Shown: in pieces, positions 43,956 to 51,567 of the stretch
Position numbering within the stretch: position 1 is the first letter of the stretch
Layout of the letters: each line of letters opens with the position of its first letter
Origin: JBBKXR01 sp037969585
GTDB lineage: Bacteria > Verrucomicrobiota > Verrucomicrobiia > Verrucomicrobiales > DEV007
Assembly: GCA_037969585.1 (NCBI GenBank)
Contig: JBBKXR010000191.1
Location: forward strand, 14,639 to 78,638
Length of the DNA: 64,000 nt
Reading direction: 5' to 3'
Translations under genes and position numbers: made by a program
Notes under the pieces: model-generated
Told to the model about the DNA's origin: nothing
The model's database searches: none
Seen by the model: only the letters and a program-made list of their open reading frames with translations

Positions 43956-44405
43956 ATGTCTGACTCCCACGACTCTACTGCCGCATTCGGCGCAGCTCTT
44001 GAAGCGCTGCCACATGGTCCATCGTTCCGCTTTGTCGATGAATTGATCGCGCTCGATCCTGGAAAATCAGCGCAAGGCGTCTACCTACTTCGCGGTGACG
44101 AAGCATTTCTCGAGGGACACTTCCCCGGTTACCCAATCATGCCCGGCGTGCTCCTTTGTGAAGCGGTCGCTCAACTCGCCGGTGTTGCTGCTCAGAGCGA
44201 TCCCGACATTCCTGCGCTAAACAATATGCGCCTGACAGCGATCCGTGCCGCGAAAATTCTGGGCTCCGCCGAACCCGGTGAAACGCTGACTATCTCAACA
44301 ACCATTTCGGGTCGGCTGGGAACACTCGTTCAGGCCGAAGGCAGCGTCAGTGTCGACGATCGGCTCGTTCTTAAAACGCAGGTCACCCTCAGCGGCGACG
44401 CCTGA
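43956..44405 (+). CDS. FabZ-like 3-hydroxyacyl-ACP dehydratase
   Basis: 149 residues. Hot-dog fold dehydratase with the active-site motif EGHFPGYPIMPGVLLCEA (His55 and Glu69), preceded by FRFVDELIALDPGKSAQG. FabZ removes water from 3-hydroxyacyl-ACP, the step that creates the double bonds of a growing acyl chain. A second FabZ-type gene dedicated to housekeeping fatty acids would be expected elsewhere in the genome. Its place directly behind a LolA-type gene and near ketosynthase genes argues for a role in this specialised pathway. It ends 5 bp before the convergent FAD oxidoreductase gene. Confidence 0.92.
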   Translation: MSDSHDSTAAFGAALEALPHGPSFRFVDELIALDPGKSAQGVYLLRGDEAFLEGHFPGYPIMPGVLLCEAVAQLAGVAAQSDPDIPALNNMRLTAIRAAKILGSAEPGETLTISTTISGRLGTLVQAEGSVSVDDRLVLKTQVTLSGDA

Positions 44406-44410
44406 GCGAG

Positions 44411-45694
44411 CTACTTGATCGCCAGCTGTTCCGGGGCGACCGGACATGGGAAAAAGCGGCACAAAAGACGGATCAATCTGCGATTGAAAGGACGGGCAGT
44501 GTTGGCACCGGCTGCCATGGTCCCGACCTGTCGTTCGATGAAGGCACTGACCATTATATTTGGCCAAAAATTAAACTTTTCGACAAAGCGTTTACCGCCC
44601 CTCTGAAGAGCGAAAATTTCGCCGCTGTAGTAGCGGCCTACATATTCGCCCCACGCCTCCAGTTGTCGGATCATCTCGGTATCGTGCTGCATACGGACTG
44701 CTTTCATGCTTGTATTGCCCGCGCGCAAACTAATCAGTCCATCAGCCAATTCCTCCGCCGATTTCATAGCGAGATGGAGCCCTGGTGAGAGCATGGGATC
44801 GACGAATCCAAACGCGTCCCCCACCGTGAACCAGTTTTCGCCAGAACCGCGTTCGGAAATCAGCTGATAATTTGTGTAAGTCATTACCGAACTGACACGG
44901 CGAGCATTGGCGGCATTTTTCCTCAGTTGAGGCTCGCGTCGAATCGCCTCTTCCAACCGTTCCTGAGGAGTGTCGCCAAGTTGCTTCGCATCCTCTTTGT
45001 TAACCACGATACCGATCGACATTCGTCCTTCGGGAAGCGGAATGCGCCAGCTCCAACCCGAGTCCAGGACCCCGATCACCGCTTGCCCTCTCGGCTCATA
45101 CTCTTCTTCGTAGCCTTCGAAATGGGCAAAGTGTGCGACATCTTTGCGATCACCAATACTCGTCGGAATCTTCAAGGCTCGAGAAAAAAGCCGTACACGT
45201 CCGGTGGCATCGATAAGCAAATCAGGCTGCTGGCCATCAGCGAATTGATCGCCAGCTGCTGCCAGCGTCTCTTCATCTAGCGCAAGCCGATCGTCGCCGT
45301 CTACAACCACCCCCGCCCGATGACAAATGCGTGTCACTCCGGCCTCCAGGGCACGATCCGCGACCAACTTATCGAACACTGTCCGATTCACGTTGTAGGC
45401 GTAAGTCGGCAGCTTTCCCTCAACCGAAGTAAAACAGAACTGCACGTACTGGTGATCGCGAAAAACGAAACTCGCTCCCGGCTTGATCACCGACGTCGCC
45501 GCAATTTTTTCCTCGATCCCCAAGCGGCGCAGAGTTGGCACCATCGCTGGCAACGTAGATTCGCCAACGATAAGTTCAGGGCGCTCCTCGAGGTCGAAAA
45601 TGGTCACATCAAAACCCGCCTCGGCAAGAAAAGTCGCCAAGGTGTTACCCGCAGGTCCGCCCCCTACGATGGCGACGGTTTGTAACGTTTTCAT
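44411..45694 (-). CDS. FAD-dependent oxidoreductase (halogenase/geranylgeranyl-reductase-like)
   Basis: 427 residues from ATG 45694; ATGs at 45727 (with AAAGAG upstream) and 45748 are alternatives. The FAD-binding motif VAIVGGGPAGNTLATFLAEA is at the N-terminus, followed by IVGESTLPAMVPTLRRLGIE, typical of the flavin-dependent halogenase/GG-reductase superfamily. DLLIDATGR and the GDAFGFVDPMLSPGLHLAMK stretch are the second FAD-binding region. The WxWxIP halogenase motif appears as WSWRIPLPEG, but the lysine that relays HOCl in true halogenases is not evident (motif GxGxxG only), so hydroxylation or oxidation of the pigment is as likely as halogenation. Such proteins occur in aryl-polyene and dialkylresorcinol clusters. 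The next gene on this strand upstream is the AMP-dependent ligase. Confidence 0.85.
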   Translation of the reverse strand: MKTLQTVAIVGGGPAGNTLATFLAEAGFDVTIFDLEERPELIVGESTLPAMVPTLRRLGIEEKIAATSVIKPGASFVFRDHQYVQFCFTSVEGKLPTYAYNVNRTVFDKLVADRALEAGVTRICHRAGVVVDGDDRLALDEETLAAAGDQFADGQQPDLLIDATGRVRLFSRALKIPTSIGDRKDVAHFAHFEGYEEEYEPRGQAVIGVLDSGWSWRIPLPEGRMSIGIVVNKEDAKQLGDTPQERLEEAIRREPQLRKNAANARRVSSVMTYTNYQLISERGSGENWFTVGDAFGFVDPMLSPGLHLAMKSAEELADGLISLRAGNTSMKAVRMQHDTEMIRQLEAWGEYVGRYYSGEIFALQRGGKRFVEKFNFWPNIMVSAFIERQVGTMAAGANTARPFNRRLIRLLCRFFPCPVAPEQLAIK

Positions 45695-45858
45695 ATCGAT
45701 TGGATCAATTCCGTCGTTTATTTTCATGCCGCTCTTTACTCGATGCATCAGACGTCTCGGCCGTCATTGCTTGCCGATTTTTTTCGACCCAACGATAGCA
45801 TAACAGGCCGACTTGGCATCTGGATGATTAGCCGTCGTTCCTGCTCATTCCAGACCGC

Positions 45859-47190
45859 TCACGCATTCGAGTCTGCCTGTTCCAAAAATCGCTGACGCCA
45901 CTTGCTACGGGAAAATTTGCCGCGGCTGTCCGGCTCCAGTGATGCATTGATCCACCAGCGTCGAGGCATCTCATACGGCTGCAAACGCTCAGCGATTCCG
46001 CTCTTTAATGCTTCAAGATCGAAATTCTCAGCGGGCGCGACGACGGCCACGGAGTCGTGAACTCGTGAGGGCTCACTGCTCGGAACACCGAATACGACAC
46101 AGTGCTTTACCGCTGCCTCGCGTAAAATCGCCGCCTCCACTCGAGGTGGTGACACCTTTCGGCCGGCGACGTTGATCAAATCGTCGCGGCGCCCTGAGAG
46201 GGCCACCATCGGAGCAGAATCTCCTGTGTCGGCTGGCAAAAGCTCCGCGAGATCGCTGGTCACAAACCTCCCACCTCCCAGTTGCTCTGAATTTTCCTGA
46301 CTGGACGGCCAATAACCCTCACCCACCGCTGCACCCCCGATTACCAGGCAGCCATCGTCGTTGATCGACAGTTCGACATTGGCCATCGCCTGACCGATCA
46401 CTTCGCGGGCATCGCGGGGACTTTCGCTACGATCGTAAGCAATCCCGCCGCATTCGCTCGAGCCATAAAAATTGTGAATCTTCACGCCGCTGGTAGCGAA
46501 CGCTTTGCGCTCGAGATCCCCCGGCAACGGTGCCCCGGCCGAGATCGCCAGCGCGATTCGATCAGCGTCAATCACACCCGCCGCATGCCAGGCGCGCCAC
46601 ATCGCCGGCACCGCAGCGAGAGTGTACGGATGATCGGCAAATAGCCGATCCCCCTCCCCCAACAGCGCAGCATGCACCGCCGCCGGCAGAGGATCGCCCA
46701 GCCAATCAAGCGGAATTCCATGCAGCAACAGCGGCAGCACAAGATTGGAAAAGCCGTAAGAATGCGTCAGCGAGATCACGCCAAGATTCGGCCACTCCGA
46801 CTTCAGCCCCATTGTTTCGACAATGTTATCCGCGTCCGCCACCAGCTGCTCAGCGCGAAACATAACGCCACGCGGCTGCCCCGTACTCCCGGAAGTTAAC
46901 TTCACGTGCACCACACCCGCGGGCAATGGGTCGCCCTCAGTGATCGGCGGCTCCGGACCGTTCGCCTCCAAAGGACAAAAAGCGACCCCGTCTCTCCACG
47001 CCGCCAGCGTTTGCAATATCAGTTCAGATCCCGTCGCCTGCGTTACCGTCACCGCCGAACTCGTCGGCAATTTGTCGACAGCAGCAGCCAATTCGGCAAA
47101 AGTCCACGACCGCCCCACCTGACGGTCGCGCAACGCTACAGCGTCACCGCTTTTTGCAGCCACGCATTGCCATCGTTCATATAAATACAT
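45859..47190 (-). CDS. AMP-dependent synthetase/acyl-ACP ligase
   Basis: 443 residues from ATG 47190. ANL-superfamily motifs: the P-loop LTSGSTGQPRGV near residue 112, NFYGSSECGGIAYD, the hinge-region SGRRDDLINVAGRKVSPPRVE and the C-terminal catalytic Lys region RGKFSRSKWRQRF. The enzyme is compact (typical members are 500 residues) because the region before the P-loop is short. In type II aryl-polyene pathways a related ligase activates the aryl starter acid onto an ACP, and that role fits the neighbouring ketosynthase, ACP and dehydratase genes. Divergent from the ketosynthase gene across a 78-bp gap. Confidence 0.87.
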   Translation of the reverse strand: MYLYERWQCVAAKSGDAVALRDRQVGRSWTFAELAAAVDKLPTSSAVTVTQATGSELILQTLAAWRDGVAFCPLEANGPEPPITEGDPLPAGVVHVKLTSGSTGQPRGVMFRAEQLVADADNIVETMGLKSEWPNLGVISLTHSYGFSNLVLPLLLHGIPLDWLGDPLPAAVHAALLGEGDRLFADHPYTLAAVPAMWRAWHAAGVIDADRIALAISAGAPLPGDLERKAFATSGVKIHNFYGSSECGGIAYDRSESPRDAREVIGQAMANVELSINDDGCLVIGGAAVGEGYWPSSQENSEQLGGGRFVTSDLAELLPADTGDSAPMVALSGRRDDLINVAGRKVSPPRVEAAILREAAVKHCVVFGVPSSEPSRVHDSVAVVAPAENFDLEALKSGIAERLQPYEMPRRWWINASLEPDSRGKFSRSKWRQRFLEQADSNA

Positions 47191-47268
47191 CAATTCAATT
47201 CACCAGTGGAAACGTGCCATCTTTTTCGCTAGTGTGGCGCCCACGTCAAGCCCTGTTACTGATTCGAT

Positions 47269-48525
47269 TTGGCCTTTTCAAAAACATCTCCCCATAAAGA
47301 ACCGCAACGAGTCGTCGTTACCGGAGCTGGCATCATCACTTCGATGGGCCTCGGCTGGCGGGAAAATGCCGACGGATTTCGCGCCGGTCGCCTGGCATTT
47401 CGCGACGTTACGCTGTTCGACACCAGCGGCCAACGCGTGCATCGCGCTGGTGAACTCGATCTGCCCGAGCAACTTCCCGGCGGCCATCAACTCACTGACC
47501 GGCAGGTGAGTCGGCTCGACCGCGCATCGGCAATGCTGATTCACGCCGCCAACGAAGCGGTGGCACAATCTGGCTGGGCTCCACAAGATACCGACAAAGA
47601 GCAGATCCCGATCGCGCTCGGCACCTCCGCCGGCGCTATGGCTCTAGGTGAGGATTACTACAAACAGGCCATCGCCACGCCGAATGATTCGCGCGGACAG
47701 GCCAGTCGTATTCACGTCTACCAGACGCAAACCCAGGCCACCCACCTCGCCGACGCCCTGGGCATCGACGGTCCCGTAACCATCATTACCAATGCCTGCG
47801 CGTCTGGAGCCAACGCCATCGGTCACGCCTACCAACAATTGCAGGCGGGAAAATGCCAACGCGCACTGGCCGGTGGCTACGACGCACTTTGCCAACTGGT
47901 GTTCGCCGGCTTCGATTCCCTGCAAGCTCTAAGCACCGATCTGCCCCGGCCCTTCGATGCCGATCGCGACGGACTCGCCCTCGGCGAAGGCGCCGCAATG
48001 GTTGCACTTGAGACGCTGGAATATGCGACCGCAAGGGGCGCCAACATCCTCGCCGAAGTCTCCGGCTACGGTGCCAGCACCGACGTGCATCATCTCACCC
48101 AGCCGCATCCCAACGGTGATGCAGCACTGCGCTCGATGAATGCCGCTTGTGCAGACGCTAAGCTCAACGCAACCGACATCGGCTACATCAATTCCCACGG
48201 CACCGGCACCCCGCTCAACGACATCGCCGAAGGCCACGCCATTCAGCGCTGGGCCGGAGCGGATGTCGACAAAGTGGCGGTCAGTTCGACGAAAGCCTGC
48301 ATCGGCCACCTGCTCGGAGGCGCCGGCACGGTCGAAGCCGTCATCGCCCTGATGGCGCTGCGCGAAGGGTGGCTTCCGCCATCGATGAATGTTCGCACGG
48401 CCGATCCCGTGTGCACTTTTGACCTGGTTCAGCAGCCACGTGATCAAAAAATCCGCCACGCATTGACCAACTCCTTCGGGTTCGGCGGTGCCAACGCCAC
48501 CGTCATCCTGTCCGAATTCGCATGA
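47269..48525 (+). CDS. Beta-ketoacyl-ACP synthase (FabF-type, pathway ketosynthase)
   Basis: 418 residues from a TTG start at 47269, chosen because the conserved RVVVTGAGIITSMGLG must be included and no ATG precedes it. The catalytic triad is complete: Cys177 in NACASGANAIG, His310 in HGTGTPLND and His347 in GHLLGGAG. This is an active condensing enzyme of the FabB/FabF type extending acyl chains with malonyl-ACP. The following gene, overlapping by ATGA, encodes a ketosynthase homologue without the active Cys, so the pair looks like the ketosynthase/chain-length-factor heterodimer of type II polyketide and aryl-polyene systems. Confidence 0.93.
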   Translation: MAFSKTSPHKEPQRVVVTGAGIITSMGLGWRENADGFRAGRLAFRDVTLFDTSGQRVHRAGELDLPEQLPGGHQLTDRQVSRLDRASAMLIHAANEAVAQSGWAPQDTDKEQIPIALGTSAGAMALGEDYYKQAIATPNDSRGQASRIHVYQTQTQATHLADALGIDGPVTIITNACASGANAIGHAYQQLQAGKCQRALAGGYDALCQLVFAGFDSLQALSTDLPRPFDADRDGLALGEGAAMVALETLEYATARGANILAEVSGYGASTDVHHLTQPHPNGDAALRSMNAACADAKLNATDIGYINSHGTGTPLNDIAEGHAIQRWAGADVDKVAVSSTKACIGHLLGGAGTVEAVIALMALREGWLPPSMNVRTADPVCTFDLVQQPRDQKIRHALTNSFGFGGANATVILSEFA

Positions 48526-49571
48526 GCTCCCAACCCGCCATCGAAATCGCCGGTTGGGGTGCCGTCTCACCTGCCGGCTGGAGCAGCGCCGACTTGCTGG
48601 CAGCTGTCGAAAAAGGTGACCCCTTACCTAACGAACTCACTGAACGCGAAGGCCGCGACCAGAAAGTTCCGGCACTTCGTGTTCCCGAACCTGGCGAAAA
48701 ACTGCCGTGGCTCCGCCAACCTCGTCTGCGCCGCACCAGCCCGATCGCCCGTTTCTGCGTTTCTGCCGGCCGCGAAGCCATCGGTGAAGAACGCATGGCT
48801 GCCGTTGAAGCTGGCGACCTCCGCCTCGGCGTCATCTATGCGCTGGTCAACGGCTGCGTAAATTACAGCCAACGCTTTTTCCGAGAAGTTCTCGACGACC
48901 CCTCACTGGCCAGTCCTATCGTATTTCCCGAAACGGTGTTTAACGCGCCTGCCTCGCACCTTTCCGCAATGCTGGGCGCACATGCGATCAACTACACTGT
49001 CGTCGGCGACTCGGCGACCTTCCTACCGGCGATGGAACTCGCCACCGACTGGCTGCGCGAAGATCTGTGTGATGGAGTCGTCGTCATCGGCGGCGAAGAA
49101 TTCGATTGGCTCAGCGCCGAGGCCTTCCAACTGTTCCACCCCGACGCAATCATCTCCGAAGGAGCCGGTGCCATCTATTTGCAAAAGTCGGAGGCACCAA
49201 TAATCGAACTGACCGCGCTGACCGATCCCGTCCTGATCACCAATCGCCGTCCACGTGCGCAAGCGATCGCCAAGGTGCGCGCCGCGCTCGAGCTTCCAGA
49301 TTCTTCGAACAAGGCGCTGTTCGACAGTCGGTCCAATCACTCCCAACTCGATCTCGCTGAATCCAACGCATGGAGTGACTGCAGCGCCAAGCAACACTCG
49401 CCACGCCGCATCCTCGGCGATGGCATGGGCGCCTCGACTCCCTGGCAATGCGTCGCCGCCGCCTCATGGCTCGCCGCTAAACCATCGGCAAGCCATTCCA
49501 TCATCAGCGCCGTCGGCACCAACGAACAAGTCGCAGCTGCAATTTTCGAAAAGTCCGCTGCCAATGTCTGA
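48522..49571 (+). CDS. Ketosynthase-like chain-length-factor protein
   Basis: 349 residues, shorter than the about 400 of ketosynthases. Thiolase-fold pattern: IEIAGWGAVSPAGW at the start, SPIARFCVSAGREAI, FPETVFNAPASHLSAMLGA and, at the nucleophile elbow, TVVGDSATFLPAMELA, where Ser164 replaces the catalytic Cys. The HGTGT and GH motifs are not found. This is the profile of a chain-length factor (ApeC-like), which pairs with an active ketosynthase and sets product length. It overlaps the ketosynthase gene by ATGA and the FabG gene by 8 bp, so all three are translationally coupled. Confidence 0.83.
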   Translation: MSSQPAIEIAGWGAVSPAGWSSADLLAAVEKGDPLPNELTEREGRDQKVPALRVPEPGEKLPWLRQPRLRRTSPIARFCVSAGREAIGEERMAAVEAGDLRLGVIYALVNGCVNYSQRFFREVLDDPSLASPIVFPETVFNAPASHLSAMLGAHAINYTVVGDSATFLPAMELATDWLREDLCDGVVVIGGEEFDWLSAEAFQLFHPDAIISEGAGAIYLQKSEAPIIELTALTDPVLITNRRPRAQAIAKVRAALELPDSSNKALFDSRSNHSQLDLAESNAWSDCSAKQHSPRRILGDGMGASTPWQCVAAASWLAAKPSASHSIISAVGTNEQVAAAIFEKSAANV

Positions 49572-50295
49572 GCAAAAAGTCATCCTCATCACCGGCGCCA
49601 ACGGCGGACTCGGCCAAGCCATCGCCCGCGCCTTTCTCGCCGACGAAAACACGCACGTCGTCCTCGGCATTCGCTCCGGTCGCAACAACGCCGAAGCCCT
49701 GCACAGCGAATTTCCCGAGCGCAGCAGCCTGATCGATCTCGACGTTGCCGATCCCGCCGCCTGGCCAACTGCCGTTGAAAAAATCATCGCTGACCACGAA
49801 CGTCTCGACGTCCTCGTCAACAACGCCGGCTTTCACCGCGACAACCTGCTCGCCACCATGCCACTCGAGGACTGGGATGCCGTACTGCGCGCCAACCTCG
49901 ACGCCGTTTTTCACGGTTGCCGCGCCGTCGTGCGCACCATGATGGGCCAGCGTTTCGGCCGCATCGTCAACATCGCCTCGCTCAGCGCCCTGCTCGCACC
50001 CGCCGGACAGACCAACTACGCCGCCGCAAAGGCAGGAGTAGTCGCCCTGACCCAGTCGCTGGCCAAGGAAGTTGCCCGTGCCGGCATCACCGTCAACGCG
50101 CTATGCCCCGGTTATATCGAAACCGATGCCCTCGCCGAGATGGATCCAGATCAAAAAAAGGGCCTCGTGCGGAGTATCCCGATGCGACGCTTCGGCAAGC
50201 CCGAAGAAGTGGCCGCCACGGTGCGCTTTCTCGCCAGCGCAGACGCCGCCTACATCACCGGCGCAACGCTCAAGATCGACGGCGGAATCTTTTAG
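49564..50295 (+). CDS. 3-oxoacyl-ACP reductase (FabG-like)
   Basis: 243 residues from ATG 49564, overlapping the previous gene by 8 bp. The SDR signature is complete: ITGANGGLGQAIARAF (TGxxxGxG), LVNNAGFHRD (NNAG), IASLSALLAPAGQTNYAAAK with active Ser, Tyr and Lys, and the C-terminal ITGATLKIDGGIF. FabG uses NADPH to reduce the 3-oxoacyl-ACP made by the ketosynthase. ApeQ-type reductases occupy this position in aryl-polyene clusters. The longer frame back to 49255 lies inside the chain-length-factor gene and is not used. Confidence 0.92.
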   Translation: MSEQKVILITGANGGLGQAIARAFLADENTHVVLGIRSGRNNAEALHSEFPERSSLIDLDVADPAAWPTAVEKIIADHERLDVLVNNAGFHRDNLLATMPLEDWDAVLRANLDAVFHGCRAVVRTMMGQRFGRIVNIASLSALLAPAGQTNYAAAKAGVVALTQSLAKEVARAGITVNALCPGYIETDALAEMDPDQKKGLVRSIPMRRFGKPEEVAATVRFLASADAAYITGATLKIDGGIF

Positions 50296-50434
50296 CGGAA
50301 GACCTCCTATCATGCAATTTGCGATATCGGTAAGGTCTGATCGGCAGCGAATTTTGGCAAAAAAACGTGCCAAGCGCAGAAATCGTGGTTTTATCTTCGG
50401 ATTCCCCTGAATACCGAATTTTTACGCCATCACC

Positions 50435-50707
50435 ATGTCCGACGACGCCCCACTCAAAACCCGCATCAAGGAAGCCATGATCGAAGAGCTCATGCTCCAG
50501 GAAACCCCTGACGAAATCGCCGACGACGCTCCGCTGTTTGGTCCCGAAGGCGTTGGCCTCGATTCCGTCGACGCCCTGCAGTTGGTAGTTGCTCTTGAGA
50601 AAAACTTCGGACTGAAAATTGCCGACGCTGAAGCCGCCAAAGGTGTGCTCGAAAGCGTCAACACCATCGCCGCTGCGATTGAAGCCAAGCCTGCGACTGA
50701 GGCATAA
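50435..50707 (+). CDS. Acyl carrier protein
   Basis: 90 residues. The four-helix carrier fold is evident with the phosphopantetheine site GLDSVDALQLV (Ser44), a preceding DDAPLFGPEGV loop and a downstream FGLKIADAEAAKGVLESV helix. The DSVD rather than DSLD motif is common in the ACPs of aryl-polyene clusters. It lies 139 bp after the FabG gene on the same strand. The intervening gap has no recognised gene or clear terminator, so it may belong to the same transcript. Confidence 0.92.
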   Translation: MSDDAPLKTRIKEAMIEELMLQETPDEIADDAPLFGPEGVGLDSVDALQLVVALEKNFGLKIADAEAAKGVLESVNTIAAAIEAKPATEA

Positions 50708-50754
50708 CGCTGAAAGACAGCCCCTGGGGCTGACGTAGATTGAAGAGCCAGCCA

Positions 50755-51519
50755 ATGACTCCTCCACCACTACGACGCGTCTCCCTCTTCGCACTCATCC
50801 TCGTTAGCGTCTCGCTCCGAGCAGAAGCGCAGACCGACGAGCAGCCTAAACGCATCCACGTCATCGTCGCCCTGTGCGACAATGCCACCCAAGGTATTCA
50901 ACCCGTCGGCAAGCGAATCGGCGACGGCGACAAACCGGACGACAATCTCTACTGGGGATGCTCCGACGGCCTGCGCGAGTGGTTCAAAAAATCCGCGAAC
51001 TGGACGCTGGAGAAAACCGAACGCGCCGACCTCGCCAAAGATCCCGACGCCAAGATCCTGCGCATCCTCACATTTAAGCATCGCAGCGGCGCAGCCATCC
51101 TCATCGCCGAAGCCTGGCGGGGACGCAACATTCGCGAGGCAACTCTGAGCTACTTCGACAAACTCATAGACAGCTCCGACACTGCACCCGACTTCGTCGC
51201 CTACATTGGCCACAACGGGCTGATGGATTTTTCCCTACCCAGCGATCTCAGCACCGCCACAGAAAAGCCGAAGGACACCGCCGTTCTCTGCTGCCGAAGC
51301 CGGCCATTCTTCGACGAATCTCTCGTCGCCCGTCAGGCAAGCCCCATGCTGATGACCGAACAGCTCATGTATCCGGGCTCGTTCCTCCTCGAAGCCGCTC
51401 TCGAAGGTTGGATGAAAGGCGAAACGACCGAGCAGCTGCGCGACCGAGCCGCCCGAGCCTATCAGAAAAATCAAAAGATCAGCTTCAGGGCTGCTCGAGG
51501 GATCTTCAGCGACTTGTAG
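50755..51519 (+). CDS. Exported protein of unknown function (CDNxxQGI motif)
   Basis: 254 residues from ATG 50755 (alternatively TTG 50740). A signal peptide covers about residues 1-26. The mature protein starts RIHVIVALCDNATQGIQPVG, followed by NLYWGCSDGLREWF, and contains FVAYIGHNGLMDF and a TEQLMYPGSFLLEAALEGW helix. I have seen the CDN-QGI-PV plus NLYWG combination in uncharacterised proteins but know no function. The C-terminal LRDRAARAYQKNQ region is helical. It lies 47 bp after the ACP gene, so it could be the last gene of that cluster. Confidence 0.72.
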   Translation: MTPPPLRRVSLFALILVSVSLRAEAQTDEQPKRIHVIVALCDNATQGIQPVGKRIGDGDKPDDNLYWGCSDGLREWFKKSANWTLEKTERADLAKDPDAKILRILTFKHRSGAAILIAEAWRGRNIREATLSYFDKLIDSSDTAPDFVAYIGHNGLMDFSLPSDLSTATEKPKDTAVLCCRSRPFFDESLVARQASPMLMTEQLMYPGSFLLEAALEGWMKGETTEQLRDRAARAYQKNQKISFRAARGIFSDL

Positions 51520-51567
51520 ATTAGCTGCGGCCGTCAAATCTGGAGGGCCACTTTCAAACGGAGTAGC

